Shown in pieces: positions 24,353 to 34,086 of a stretch of DNA of 64,000 nucleotides (position 1 is the stretch's first letter; each line of letters starts with the position of its first letter). The translations under genes and the position numbers were made by a program. The DNA is from Haliea sp040221975 (GTDB taxonomy: Bacteria; Pseudomonadota; Gammaproteobacteria; Pseudomonadales; Halieaceae), in NCBI GenBank assembly GCA_040221975.1, contig JAVJWR010000024.1, forward strand, positions 1-64,000. Direction: 5' to 3'. The notes under the pieces are model-generated. The model did not search any database, was not told where the DNA came from, and saw only the letters and a list, made by a program, of their open reading frames with translations.

Positions 24353-26674
24353 TCAAAAACTCTTGGTTAGAGTGACACCGGCGGTGCGCGGCGGCATATA
24401 GTACTCCGACGTCACGCCAGTGGGGTCGACGATACGGTTGGTGATCTGCAGTTCGTCGTTGAGGTTCTTGCCCCAGACATCCACCGCCAGGGAACCATCG
24501 GCGCTGGTCCAGCTGACACTCGCATCAATCAGCTCAACGCTCTCCTGGAGCTCCACCGGCCGGTTCTGGGGGCCACTGTAGTACTCGTCCTTCCAGCTGT
24601 AGCTGAGGCCGAAGTCCAGGGCGCTGCCATTGCCGAGATTGACCCGGTAGTTGGCAGTGCTGGTAAGGGAACCGTCCGGCGCAAACGGCAGGCTGCGATC
24701 CGCCAGGTCAACGCCATTGGAGTTGATGAACTCCTTGAAGGTGGCGTCGCTGTAGTTGTAGCTCGCGCTCAGGGTGAAGTTCTCGAAGGGCACGACGTCG
24801 AAGGACGCCTCGAAGCCCTTTGATTCGGCCTGGGCGTTCAGCAGTACCAGCAGGAAGCGGCTGTTGAGCTCGAACACCTGCAGGTCGTCGTAGTCCATGT
24901 CGTAGTAGGACAGGTTTAACTGCAGGCGCTTGTCCCACCAGGAGGACTTCATGCCCACTTCGATGTTCTCGACGATTTCCGGATCCACCGGCTCGCCAGC
25001 CACGCTGGCCAGGTTGGTCTGGGACTGGAAGGCGCCGCTCTTGAAGCCCTCGGAGTAGGTGGCATAGAGCATCAGGTCATCCGTGGGTCGCCAGGCCAGG
25101 GACAGCTTGTGGGTCACCTCGGACCAGGAGTCCTCGGCAAACACCGGTGCTGCAAACGACGGCAGGATCAGGGGCACGCCGGAAGGCGTGGTATCCAGCA
25201 GGTCGATGGAGTTCTGGGTGATTTCCTTCTCGTCCTCGGCCCAGCGTATGCCGTAGGTCAGGGTCAGCTGCTCGGTGAGGTCATAGTCCGCCTGGCCGTA
25301 GACCGCGTAGCTGGTGGTGGTGTTGTCCTGGGTAAAGAGCACATCGCCGACGCCCGCCAGCCCCAGCCCCTGCAACGGAGTGCTGTACTGGGTATAGAAC
25401 TCCTCGGCCCGCTCCACATCCTCCTCCATGAAGAAGGCGCCGGCCAGCCAGTTCAGCCGCTCGCTGTTGCCGGCGAGACGGAACTCCTGGGAAAACTGCG
25501 AGGCCTCTTCCTCGGCACCGTTGACGACGTTGCCCGGGGCAGTGAAAAAGCCCGGAGGCAGCGGTACGCCCGGGGGCGAAGGCGCGCTCAGGTTGTTGAG
25601 GGGGATGCCGGTAAGGTCGTCCACCCAGTTGTAGTCGCTGGAGCGCCAGGCAGTGATGGAGGTCAAGCTGGCCCAGTCCAAGTCGACTTCAAAGCGGGCC
25701 ATCACCCCCTCGACCACGCGCTTCTGCGAGGTATCGAACTGGGAAGCACAGTTGCGATCATCTTCCATGTAGCGCTCGGACATGCCGATGCGCCAGAACG
25801 GCGCCAGCCCGGCGATGGCCGAATCCACGTTCTGGATATGGCGGCAGGGACCGTTGGTCTCATCGCGGGCGTAATCAGCCGTCAGCAGCAGGTCGACGCG
25901 CTCGCTGATGTCGAACATCAGCTGCGCCCGGGCGCTGACCGCGCGGGCGTCATCCATCTTTTCCCCGGCATTGCCGGCGCCGAAGCTCTCGCCAATGATC
26001 GGGCTGTTGGCGAAGTTGCCAGAGGTATTGATGTCGGCGGGAGTGATCACGTTGCGGCCATAGCCATCGCGGTCACGGAAGGAGTAGACCAGCTTGCCGG
26101 CGACCTTGTCGGTGAGCCCGCCGCTGGCCAGGCCCTGGAAATGGCGCAGCTCGTCACTGCCGGCCGAGACCCGCACCCGCAGCTCGGTTTCCTGGGAGGG
26201 GCGCGAGGTAACGATATTGATGGCGCCGCCGTTGGTGTTCTTGCCGTACAGGGTGCCCTGGGGCCCGCGCAGGATTTCCACCCGCTCCAGGTCAAACAGG
26301 TCGAAACCGACGCCGCCGGTGCGGCCGATATAGACTTCATCCAGGAACACGCCCACGGCCGGGTCGCTGCCCGCCGAATCCGAGCTGTTGCCGATACCGC
26401 GGATGTAGATGCGCGGCTCGCCAATGCTGAACTGGTTGTAGGTCAGGCCCGGGGTACGGAAGGCAATATCGTTGAGGCCGCTGATCTTGCCGACCTCGAT
26501 ATCATCACCGGCCAGCGCGGCGACAGAGAGGGGCACATCCTGAATACTCTGGGCGCGCCGTTCAGCGGTTACCACGACCTCTTCCAGCTGTTGCTGGGCC
26601 GAGGCAACCATGGGCAGAGCCAGGGGCAGCACGGCCAGGGCGTGGATGGCATTGCGGAGTGTATTGGTCTTCAT
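24353..26674 (-). CDS. TonB-dependent outer-membrane receptor
   Basis: A 773-residue receptor. The signal peptide ends ASAQQQ; a TonB box-like LEEVVVTAERR follows, then a plug domain (DVPLSVAALAGDDI... to about 160, including RGIGNSSDSAG and LYGKNTNGGAIN) and a 22-strand barrel ending LTKSF. This sub-type is abundant in marine gammaproteobacteria and sphingomonads and often takes up apolar carbon compounds. It lies 85 bases after the carotenoid oxygenase in the same direction, suggesting uptake of that enzyme's substrate (inference). Confidence 0.92.
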   Translation of the reverse strand: MKTNTLRNAIHALAVLPLALPMVASAQQQLEEVVVTAERRAQSIQDVPLSVAALAGDDIEVGKISGLNDIAFRTPGLTYNQFSIGEPRIYIRGIGNSSDSAGSDPAVGVFLDEVYIGRTGGVGFDLFDLERVEILRGPQGTLYGKNTNGGAINIVTSRPSQETELRVRVSAGSDELRHFQGLASGGLTDKVAGKLVYSFRDRDGYGRNVITPADINTSGNFANSPIIGESFGAGNAGEKMDDARAVSARAQLMFDISERVDLLLTADYARDETNGPCRHIQNVDSAIAGLAPFWRIGMSERYMEDDRNCASQFDTSQKRVVEGVMARFEVDLDWASLTSITAWRSSDYNWVDDLTGIPLNNLSAPSPPGVPLPPGFFTAPGNVVNGAEEEASQFSQEFRLAGNSERLNWLAGAFFMEEDVERAEEFYTQYSTPLQGLGLAGVGDVLFTQDNTTTSYAVYGQADYDLTEQLTLTYGIRWAEDEKEITQNSIDLLDTTPSGVPLILPSFAAPVFAEDSWSEVTHKLSLAWRPTDDLMLYATYSEGFKSGAFQSQTNLASVAGEPVDPEIVENIEVGMKSSWWDKRLQLNLSYYDMDYDDLQVFELNSRFLLVLLNAQAESKGFEASFDVVPFENFTLSASYNYSDATFKEFINSNGVDLADRSLPFAPDGSLTSTANYRVNLGNGSALDFGLSYSWKDEYYSGPQNRPVELQESVELIDASVSWTSADGSLAVDVWGKNLNDELQITNRIVDPTGVTSEYYMPPRTAGVTLTKSF

Positions 26675-26759
26675 AGAAGCCTCGTGCGGAAGTTATCGGT
26701 TATAGTGGCTTGCATTAATGAACCTAGTGTATCGCAAGATTGGTGAAAAACAAGACCGC

Positions 26760-28280
26760 TTACCTGCGGTAGAGGTCCTCTCCCCGCGCCCAGGTGGCGT
26801 GAAAACCGTAGGGCACGCGATGCGGCATCAGCACCCGCGCCACCGGCCCCTGCTCGATATCCGCGGCATCGAACACCAGGCAGTGTGACTGCCAGGTATT
26901 GCTGTCCGTCACCAGGGTGATGACATAGCCATCATCCTCGCCCGAAGCGGCGGTGGCGCCACGGCGCGGCGCGAACACCGCCTCGCTGCCGAACACGCCA
27001 GCGCCATAATCCCACTGCCAGCGCTGGCCGGTATCGTTGTCGTACTTCACCAGGCCGGTAAAACGCAGGGTGTAGCCGCCTTCGTGGTGCAGGGGGATGC
27101 GCTGGTGGTAGGCGTAGCGGCTCTTGCGCCCGTGGTAGAGCGGGTTGGTCTTGTTGAACTCGGTGTTGAGATCGTCGATCGGCCCTTCCCGCACTTCGCC
27201 GGTACGCAGGTTGAAGCGCCAGCGGTAATTGTTTGCCTCCAGCCGCATGTAGGCCAGCATGGAGGCCAGTTCGCCCTCGCCGGGCTGGGCGTCGGGCATC
27301 GGGTTGGTGGAGCGGCAGCCATCCATGATCACCCAGTCGCCCTCTTCCCAGCAGTTGCTGGTATGGAGGATGTAGCAGGGCTCGCACTCGAACCAGCGCA
27401 CATCGCTGCCGGCACCGTGGCGCGGAATCAGGCCGAAGCGGGTGGGAATGTCGGTGTGAAACGTCAGCACCCGGTAGCCGTGCTGGCGCAGGACATTCAT
27501 GTCGTGGAAGAACGGCAGGTCGTGCAGGATAGTGTAGTTGGGCGTGAAACCGATATCGTGCGGCAGACGCGGTCCCGGCAGGTCGATCGCCACCTCGTGC
27601 AACAGCTTGCCGGATGGGTCCGCAACACCATAGGTCATGTAGGGCGGTTCATCGCCGTAATCAAAGAACAGCAGCTCGCCCGTGGCCAGGTCGACCTTGG
27701 AGTGCGCCGACATGCGCCGCTGCTGGCGCCCCTGCAGGTCGTAGTAACCCTTGGTAGCAAGACTGTGTGCATTGAGCCGGTAGGGGTGGCCGGCGTTGTA
27801 CCAGAGGCTCATCAGGTCGCCGTTGTAGATGAAGATATCGGTGTTGGAGGTGTCCTTGATGCCAAAGGGCGACAGGCTGTAATCAAATGGCCCCATGACC
27901 CCGGGTGAGATTGAGCGGCCGTCGGCCCGCTCCCCCTGCAGGGCTATCGTGTTGACGTAGCGGTTGCGGTAGGCGGCCTGGCCATCGCGGAAGTACACGC
28001 CGTGCACCATGCCGTCGCCGTCAAAGGGATGGTAGCGGTTCTTGGGCTTGAACACCGGGTTGGGGCCATTGCGGAAATAGGCGCCCTCAAGGTCCGCCGG
28101 CAGCTCGCCTTCCACCGTCAGGCCGGAGACATCCAGCTCGTCCGCGGTGGGGGCATAGACTCCGTGCAGGTAGGGATTGTCCAGGGTGTAGATCCACGGG
28201 TGAGTGTCGGAGAACTCGGTGACACCGCCGATACACTGGTCAACGGAGGGATATTCACTGACTTTGCTGAGGCTCTGCAT
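26760..28280 (-). CDS. Carotenoid cleavage oxygenase
   Basis: A 506-residue member of the carotenoid/lignostilbene oxygenase family of seven-bladed propellers. The four iron-binding histidines are H193 (SAHSKVD), H241 (LPHDIGF), H306 (ILHTSNCWE) and H494 (YGFHATW), all intact. Such enzymes split a C=C bond of carotenoids, apocarotenals or stilbenes into aldehydes; the substrate is not predictable here. The ATG at 28280 is chosen because AGGGAG precedes it; an in-frame ATG at 28319 lacks a site. Cytoplasmic, with no signal peptide. It has a good promoter at 28343-28370. Confidence 0.9.
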   Translation of the reverse strand: MQSLSKVSEYPSVDQCIGGVTEFSDTHPWIYTLDNPYLHGVYAPTADELDVSGLTVEGELPADLEGAYFRNGPNPVFKPKNRYHPFDGDGMVHGVYFRDGQAAYRNRYVNTIALQGERADGRSISPGVMGPFDYSLSPFGIKDTSNTDIFIYNGDLMSLWYNAGHPYRLNAHSLATKGYYDLQGRQQRRMSAHSKVDLATGELLFFDYGDEPPYMTYGVADPSGKLLHEVAIDLPGPRLPHDIGFTPNYTILHDLPFFHDMNVLRQHGYRVLTFHTDIPTRFGLIPRHGAGSDVRWFECEPCYILHTSNCWEEGDWVIMDGCRSTNPMPDAQPGEGELASMLAYMRLEANNYRWRFNLRTGEVREGPIDDLNTEFNKTNPLYHGRKSRYAYHQRIPLHHEGGYTLRFTGLVKYDNDTGQRWQWDYGAGVFGSEAVFAPRRGATAASGEDDGYVITLVTDSNTWQSHCLVFDAADIEQGPVARVLMPHRVPYGFHATWARGEDLYRR

Positions 28281-28342
28281 GACGCGCTCCCTGGGCATCT
28301 GGCCCGCCGATTCAAGCACCTGCGGGCATGGGTTTTATCCGG

Positions 28343-28370
28343 ATTATAGGCATCAGGTATTTTTATGCAA
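28343..28370 (-). promoter_or_regulatory. Sigma-70 promoter of the carotenoid oxygenase gene
   Basis: Minus strand: TTGCAT (28365-28370), 16-base spacer, perfect TATAAT (28343-28348). The start site would be near 28336, about 55 bases before the ATG. Confidence 0.65.
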
Positions 28371-28428
28371 GTTAAAATGCGCCCTTCGCAGAAGGGCTCA
28401 CAGTTCGAGCTTGCGAGACCTGCGCCGC

Positions 28429-28456
28429 TTGGCTAGACTCGCAGTCTCTTTATAAA
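28429..28456 (+). promoter_or_regulatory. Promoter and possible operator of the SDR operon
   Basis: TTGGCT (28429-28434), 16-base spacer, TATAAA (28451-28456). The spacer contains the palindrome AGACT-CGC-AGTCT (28435-28447), which a dimeric regulator could use to block polymerase. A second perfect 7-bp hairpin (28381-28397, GCCCTTC/GAAGGGC) lies between this promoter and the divergent oxygenase promoter. Confidence 0.5.
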
Positions 28457-28472
28457 AGTAACAGGTGACAGC

Positions 28473-29378
28473 GTGGCGAACAGGGCACAGACAGGGAAAC
28501 AGGGCCCCGGCGACCTGGCGGGCAAGGTCGCCATTGTCACCGGTGCGGGCAAGGGACTGGGGCGGGCCTATGCCCATGAACTGGCCGCCCGCGGCGCCCG
28601 GGTAGTCGTCAACAACCGCGCCCACGCGGCCGACAGCGTGCGCAGCGCGGACGCGGTGGTCGGCGAGATCGCGGCGGCGGGAGGCGCGGCGGTCGCGGAT
28701 TACAGCGACGCTGCGGACCCGGCCTGCGGCGAGCAGCTGCTCGCCGCAGCCCTGGAACATTTCGGTCGCCTCGATATCGTGATCGCCAACGCCGGGGTGT
28801 CGGAAGCCACTTCCTTCCACAAGCAGACGCTGCAGGAGTTCCGCCGCATCGTGGAAATCAACCTGATGGGAACAGCCCAGCTTCTACACCCCACTTTTGC
28901 CCACTTGTACCGCCAGCGCAGCGGCGCCATCGTGGTCAGCAGCTCCGCGGCAGGGCTGTATGGCGAACATGGCCTGCCGGCCTACTCCGCATCCAAGGCC
29001 GGTATCATCGGGCTCTGCCACGCCCTGGCCCTGGAGGGGGCACCCCACGACGTGCGGGTGAACACCATCGCGCCCTTTGCCAATACCGCGATGACCGAGG
29101 AAAGCCTGCCGCCCGCCCTGCGCGAGCGCTTGAGCGCGGAGGCTGTGGCGCCGGTGGTGGCCTGGCTGGTCGGTGACAGCTGCCCCCTGAATGGCGAAAC
29201 CCTGGTGGCCGGCGGCGGCAATATTGCCCGGGCACGGTCGCTGTTGAGCGCCCCGGCTGCCACCGGCGGCACGCCCGCGGACATGACCGCGGTCTGGTCC
29301 GGCCTGAGGCCCCCGGACAGGGACTTCCCTTCCGCGGTCGCCATGTTTATGAGCTTTAGCGGGAGCCTGCCCTCATGA
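28473..29378 (+). CDS. Short-chain dehydrogenase/reductase, MFE-2-like
   Basis: A 301-residue SDR with nucleotide motif TGAGKGLG (23-30), NAG (105-107), and catalytic S158, Y171, K175 (YSASK). The extended N-terminus and the TGAGKGLGRAYA...NNRAH pattern resemble the (3R)-hydroxyacyl-CoA dehydrogenase unit of multifunctional enzyme 2. Likely oxidises a 3-hydroxyacyl-CoA in the catabolic run that follows (inference). GTG start at 28473. The stop overlaps the next ATG (ATGA). Confidence 0.82.
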   Translation: MANRAQTGKQGPGDLAGKVAIVTGAGKGLGRAYAHELAARGARVVVNNRAHAADSVRSADAVVGEIAAAGGAAVADYSDAADPACGEQLLAAALEHFGRLDIVIANAGVSEATSFHKQTLQEFRRIVEINLMGTAQLLHPTFAHLYRQRSGAIVVSSSAAGLYGEHGLPAYSASKAGIIGLCHALALEGAPHDVRVNTIAPFANTAMTEESLPPALRERLSAEAVAPVVAWLVGDSCPLNGETLVAGGGNIARARSLLSAPAATGGTPADMTAVWSGLRPPDRDFPSAVAMFMSFSGSLPS

Positions 29379-30166
29379 TCGACCTTGCGCTGCTCCTCGC
29401 GATCAACCTTGGCGTGGCCCTCGCCGCGGCCATCACACTCTGGCTGGCGAGCATCCCGCTGAAGGATGTCAGCATCATCGACATGTTCTTCGCCCTGATC
29501 ATCGTCGCCATCACCATTGCCAGCCTGCTGCTGGCGCCCACCACCGGTGCCCTGCAATGGCTGCTGCTGGCGCTGGTGCTGCTGTGGGCACTGCGGATTA
29601 CCGCCTACCTGATGGCGCGCAACTGGGGCCACGGTGAAGACCCGCGCTACAGCAAACTGCGCGGCTGGGTGAACGACGAGCGCGCGTTTATCTGGCTCAG
29701 CCTGCGCAAGGTCTTCCTGCTGCAGGCGCTGGTACTGTGGCTGGCTTCACTGCCGGTGCAGGTGGGCATGCAACTGGGTACCGGTGCGCCCGGCTGGCTG
29801 GCCGTGGCCGGCACCGCCCTGTGGCTGCTGGGGTTGGTAACGGAGACTGTCGCCGACCGGCACTTGCAACAGTTCCGGGCCGATCCTGGCAACCAGGGCA
29901 AGGTGTTGTGCACGGGGCTGTGGCGCTATTCCCGCCACCCCAACTATTTCGGTGAACTGTGCGTCTGGTGGGGCATTTGGCTGGTCGCCTGCGAGGTACC
30001 GTTCGGCTTCCTGACCATCATCGGCCCTCTCGCCTACAGCTACCTGGTCATCAACGTCACTGGCCAGCGCACTCTGGACAAGAAACTGGCCCGCGAGAAA
30101 CCGGGCTACGCGGAGTACATGGCCCGCACCAGCGGGTTGATCCCCATGCCCCCGCGGCGCCCCTGA
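29375..30166 (+). CDS. DUF1295 membrane protein (steroid 5-alpha-reductase-like fold)
   Basis: A 263-residue protein with six or more membrane helices. It has the conserved DUF1295 features: MARNWGHGEDPRY, the TGLWRYSRHPNYFGE signature near 180-195 shared with steroid 5-alpha-reductase and isoprenyl methyltransferase families, and an EYMARTSGLIP tail. The enzymatic activity is unproven; an NADPH-linked reduction of an apolar compound fits the context. Translationally coupled to the SDR. Confidence 0.85.
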   Translation: MIDLALLLAINLGVALAAAITLWLASIPLKDVSIIDMFFALIIVAITIASLLLAPTTGALQWLLLALVLLWALRITAYLMARNWGHGEDPRYSKLRGWVNDERAFIWLSLRKVFLLQALVLWLASLPVQVGMQLGTGAPGWLAVAGTALWLLGLVTETVADRHLQQFRADPGNQGKVLCTGLWRYSRHPNYFGELCVWWGIWLVACEVPFGFLTIIGPLAYSYLVINVTGQRTLDKKLAREKPGYAEYMARTSGLIPMPPRRP

Positions 30167-30259
30167 GGCCCGTCGTGGCAAAACAGGTCGCGGCCTTGCC
30201 TGCAATCGGAAAGCGCTTTACCATGCTGGTCTTTTAATACAAGTGACTCTGGAGACCCC

Positions 30260-31174
30260 ATGCCCCGCGACCTGTCCCAGCTCCGAATCCCCGTCTTCCA
30301 GGCACCCATGTTCCTGCAGTCAGGCCCCGCCATGGTTATCGCCAGCTGCAGGGCAGGCATTGTTGGCACCTTCCCCTCGGTGAACGCCCGCACCACTGCC
30401 GAGCTGGAGCAATGGCTGCAACAGATCACCGCCGCCGTCAGCGGGGAACAGAACGGCCCCTGGGCAGTCAACCTGATGATGCACCGCTCCAACAGCCGCC
30501 GTTTCGAGGACCTCGAGCTGGCGGTCAAGTACCAGGCACCGCTGGTGATCTCCGCCCTCGGCAGCCCCAGGGAGGCCATCGAGGCAGTGCACAGCTACGG
30601 CGGCAAGGTGTTTGCCGACGTCATCGATACGCGCTTCGCCGCCAAGGCGGTGGAGGCCGGCGTGGATGGCCTGGTACTGGTCGCCGCGGGCGCTGGCGGC
30701 CACACCGGGCAGCAGGCGGGCTTTGCCTTTGTCGAGGAAGTGCGCCAGTTCTGGGACGGGGATATCGTCCTGGGGGGCGGCATCTCCAGCGGCCGCGGCG
30801 TGCGCGCGGCGCAGGTACTGGGCGCCAACTACGCCTACATGGGCACCCGCTTTATCGCCACCGAGGAGAGCATGGCGGTACCGGAGTACAAGCAGATGGT
30901 GGTGGACGCCAGCGGTGCCGACATCATCTGCTCCGACGCCCTCACCGGGGTCAAGGCCAACTGGCTCCGGGCCAGCCTGGTTGCAGCGGGCTACGACCCC
31001 GCTAATATGCCGGAAGGCGCCACCATAGACATTGCGGCGTCCACCAGCGATGCCAAGCGCTGGCGGGACGTGTGGTCAGCGGGCCAGGGTGTGGGCGCCA
31101 TCCACGACATCCTGCCGATTGCGACGCTGATCGACCGTCTGGAAGCGGAGTATCGAGCCGCCTGCGAGGGATAG
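30260..31174 (+). CDS. Nitronate monooxygenase-like FMN enzyme
   Basis: A 304-residue TIM-barrel flavoprotein of the nitronate monooxygenase/2-nitropropane dioxygenase family. The flavin-binding GGHTG block carries candidate catalytic H148, and GGGISSGRG plus MGTRF form the phosphate site. In catabolic clusters, relatives act as enoyl- or oxidative enzymes, so nitronate need not be the substrate. GGAGA precedes the ATG. It begins 93 bases after DUF1295; a palindrome AAAGCGCTTT lies at 30210-30219. Confidence 0.85.
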   Translation: MPRDLSQLRIPVFQAPMFLQSGPAMVIASCRAGIVGTFPSVNARTTAELEQWLQQITAAVSGEQNGPWAVNLMMHRSNSRRFEDLELAVKYQAPLVISALGSPREAIEAVHSYGGKVFADVIDTRFAAKAVEAGVDGLVLVAAGAGGHTGQQAGFAFVEEVRQFWDGDIVLGGGISSGRGVRAAQVLGANYAYMGTRFIATEESMAVPEYKQMVVDASGADIICSDALTGVKANWLRASLVAAGYDPANMPEGATIDIAASTSDAKRWRDVWSAGQGVGAIHDILPIATLIDRLEAEYRAACEG

Positions 31175-31177
31175 ACC

Positions 31178-32857
31178 ATGCACACCAGCCCAACTGCCCG
31201 GATCCGGGCCCTGACCGAGGCCGGCTACTGGGGCCATGAAACCCTGCACGGCATCCTCGCCACGCGGGTGGAGGACAGCGCCGACAGCACTGCCCTGGTG
31301 GACCAGCCCAACAAGGCCGAGCTGGCCGGCATGCCCGTCCGGCGCTTGAGCTTCAGCGACCTGGACACCCTCAGCGACGGCCTGGCGGCACAGCTGCTCG
31401 GGCTGGGCCTGCAGCACGGTGACAGGCTGCTGGTGCAGCTGCCGAATATCAGCGAACTGGTAGTCTGCTACTACGCCGCCAGCAAGCTCGGCGTGGTGAT
31501 CTCTCCCATCCCCATCCAGTATGGCGGCCACGAGATCGCCCGTTTCGCCGCGACCCTGCGCCCGGCGGCCATGCTGACCCTGGGCCGGTTCCGCGACACC
31601 GAACTCGCCGCCCAGGCTCGCCAGGCGCTGGCAACAGTGCCGGTGTGGACCCTGGGCACTGACCTGCAGTGCGAAGCGGTCACCGACCCGGCACTGCTGT
31701 CCGCCTATCAGGAACATCGCCTGCAGTATCCCGATGATGCCAACGCCATCCTCACCGTGGTCTGGACCTCCGGCACCACCGGCACCCCCAAGGGCGTGCC
31801 CCGCTCCCACAACATGTGGCGGGCGATGGCACGCAATACCATGGCCGCGGGGGACTACCAGCCCGGTGAAACCCTGCTGGTACCCTTCCCGCTGGTGAAC
31901 ATGGCCGCCCTCGGGGGCTTCCTGTTTCCCTCGGTGATCAACGGCTGCAAGCTGGTGCTGCACCAGCCCATGGACCCGCCAATGTTCCTGCGCCAGATCC
32001 AGGAAGAACAGGTGAATTTCACCATCGCGCCGCCGGCCCTGCTGAACCGGCTGGCGCAACAGCCCGCCCTGTGGGCACAATGCGATTTCAGCAGTATCCG
32101 TGCCTTTGGCTCCGGCTCCGTGCCCCTGTCGCCCGCCATGATCGCAGTAATCGAGGGCGAGTACGGCAAGCCCATCATCAATTTCTACGGCTCCAATGAG
32201 GGCATCAGCCTGTTCTCCACCCCGGACGTGGCACCGTCGCCTGAATACCGGGCACAGATGTTCCCGCGCTTCGGCGTGCCGGACATGCCCTGGCAGGGCC
32301 ACTCCCACGAGTCCATCACCACCCGCGTCATCGACCCGGAAACCGGTGCCGAGATCACGGCAGCCGGCGTGCCGGGCGAACTGTGCATCGGCGGCCCGGC
32401 GGTGTTCGATGGCTACCTGGACCACGACGGCGAAGGCGTGTTCACCAGCGACGGCCTGTTCCGCACCGGTGACCTGGTGGAAATCTGTGGCGAGCCGCCC
32501 AACTACTACCGCATCGTCGGCCGCTGCAAGGACATCATCAACCGCGGCGGCATGAAGATCTCCCCGGCGGAGCTGGATATCCTGCTGGAGGGATTCCCCG
32601 GGCTGGCGGAGGCGGCGGTGTGTGCCTACCCGGACCCGGACCTGGAAGAGAAGATCTGCGCCTGCGTGGTGCCCGCAGAGGGCGAACCGGCACCACAACT
32701 CGACGCCCTGTGCCGCTGGCTGCAGGACAAGGGCATCGCCAAATTCAAACTGCCCGAGCGGCTGGAAGTGTTCGGCGCCCTGCCCCGCAACCCGGTGGGC
32801 AAGGTGGTGCGCGGCGAACTCCAGCAGCAGGTTGCACAACGAGGACAGACATCATGA
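31178..32857 (+). CDS. AMP-forming acyl-CoA synthetase
   Basis: A 559-residue ANL-superfamily ligase. The AMP signature TSGTTGTPKG lies near 193-202, followed by YGSNEG, the GLFRTGDL motif, the hinge GRCKDIINRGG and the C-terminal lysine in NPVGKVVR. It activates a carboxylic acid to its CoA ester. Position 3 bases after the monooxygenase and overlapping the thiolase implies one operon working on CoA intermediates. Confidence 0.92.
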   Translation: MHTSPTARIRALTEAGYWGHETLHGILATRVEDSADSTALVDQPNKAELAGMPVRRLSFSDLDTLSDGLAAQLLGLGLQHGDRLLVQLPNISELVVCYYAASKLGVVISPIPIQYGGHEIARFAATLRPAAMLTLGRFRDTELAAQARQALATVPVWTLGTDLQCEAVTDPALLSAYQEHRLQYPDDANAILTVVWTSGTTGTPKGVPRSHNMWRAMARNTMAAGDYQPGETLLVPFPLVNMAALGGFLFPSVINGCKLVLHQPMDPPMFLRQIQEEQVNFTIAPPALLNRLAQQPALWAQCDFSSIRAFGSGSVPLSPAMIAVIEGEYGKPIINFYGSNEGISLFSTPDVAPSPEYRAQMFPRFGVPDMPWQGHSHESITTRVIDPETGAEITAAGVPGELCIGGPAVFDGYLDHDGEGVFTSDGLFRTGDLVEICGEPPNYYRIVGRCKDIINRGGMKISPAELDILLEGFPGLAEAAVCAYPDPDLEEKICACVVPAEGEPAPQLDALCRWLQDKGIAKFKLPERLEVFGALPRNPVGKVVRGELQQQVAQRGQTS

Positions 32858-34086
32858 GCCACGTCTATATATTGGGCGGCGCCCAGACCGACTTCAGCCG
32901 CAACTGGGCCCGGGAAGGCCTGGAAATCTACGATATGTTCACCGAGGTGCTGGCGGACGCCATCGCTGATGCCGACATAGAGCCCGGGCAGATCGAGGTG
33001 GGCCACGTCGGCAACTTCGTGGCAGAGCTGTTTACTGGCCAGGGGCTGATCAACGGCTTCTTTGGCCAGGCCTACCCGGAACTGGCCTCGATACCGACCT
33101 CGCGCCACGAGGCGGCCTGCGCCTCGGGCTCCATCGCCATGCTCAGCGCCATGCGCGACATCGAGGCCGGCCACTACGATGTCGCCTGCGTGCTGGGCCT
33201 GGAGTACATGCGCAACGTCAACGGCAAGACCGGCGCCGAGTATCTGGGAGCAGCCGCCTGGCAGGGTCACGAAGCTACCGACTGCGACTATCCCTGGCCG
33301 CACATGTTCGATCGCATCACCCGCGAGTACCAGCAGCGTCACGGCATCGACAGCGAACATCTCGCGCGCATCGCCGAAATCAACTTCGGCAACGCCAAGG
33401 CCAATCCCAATGCCCAGACCCGCGACTGGAAATTCCCGCCCGGCTGCTTCAGCCAGGATGATGAGCTGAACCCGGTGATCGAGGGCCGGGTACGGAAAAT
33501 GGATTGCGGCCAGATCACCGACGGCGGCGCCTGCGTGATTCTCGCCAGCGAAAAGGCCGCGCGTGAACACGCCGCGAGGCAGGGCCTGCAGCTTGCCGAC
33601 ATCCCCCGAATCAAGGGCTGGGGCCACCGCTCCGCCCCCATCCTGCTGGAGCGCAAGCTGCAGCTGAGCGCGGGCCAGCCGCTGCTGTTCCCCCACGTCC
33701 AGGCCATGATGCAGGACGCGCTGCGCCGCGGCGGCTTCAGCCAGGTCACGGACCTGGACGGGCTGGAGACCCACGACTGTTTCTCGGTCACCGAGTACAT
33801 GGCCATCGATCACAGCGGCCTGACCGCGCCGGGCGAGAGCTGGAAGGCGGTGGAGGAAGGCCGCATAACCCGGGACGGGGATTTCCCCATCAATCCCAGT
33901 GGCGGCCTGATCGGCCTCGGCCACCCGGTGGGCGCCACCGGCGTGCGCATGGCCCTGGACTGCGCCCGCCAGGTCAGCGGCCGCGCCGGCGACTACCAGC
34001 TGGGCCGGGCCGAGAACATGGCCACTTTCAACCTCGGTGGCAGCGCCACCACCTGTGTCAGCCTGATTGTCGGAGTCGGTGCATGA
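32854..34086 (+). CDS. SCP-x-type thiolase
   Basis: A 410-residue thiolase-fold protein of the sterol-carrier-protein-x class. Nucleophile C89 lies in EAACASGS, the HDCFSVTEY motif typical of this class is present, and the catalytic histidine is in GLGHPVGATG. Such proteins cleave or condense 3-oxoacyl-CoAs, often branched or sterol-derived. ATGA overlaps exist at both ends (ligase and next thiolase). Confidence 0.9.
   Translation: MSHVYILGGAQTDFSRNWAREGLEIYDMFTEVLADAIADADIEPGQIEVGHVGNFVAELFTGQGLINGFFGQAYPELASIPTSRHEAACASGSIAMLSAMRDIEAGHYDVACVLGLEYMRNVNGKTGAEYLGAAAWQGHEATDCDYPWPHMFDRITREYQQRHGIDSEHLARIAEINFGNAKANPNAQTRDWKFPPGCFSQDDELNPVIEGRVRKMDCGQITDGGACVILASEKAAREHAARQGLQLADIPRIKGWGHRSAPILLERKLQLSAGQPLLFPHVQAMMQDALRRGGFSQVTDLDGLETHDCFSVTEYMAIDHSGLTAPGESWKAVEEGRITRDGDFPINPSGGLIGLGHPVGATGVRMALDCARQVSGRAGDYQLGRAENMATFNLGGSATTCVSLIVGVGA

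Noticed and set aside
25109..26746. 545-codon frame antisense to the TonB receptor
   Set aside because: No ribosome site or recognisable domain; the receptor on the other strand is complete from signal peptide to terminal Phe.
31076..32839. 587-codon frame antisense to the acyl-CoA ligase
   Set aside because: Shadow frame; the ligase carries all family motifs.
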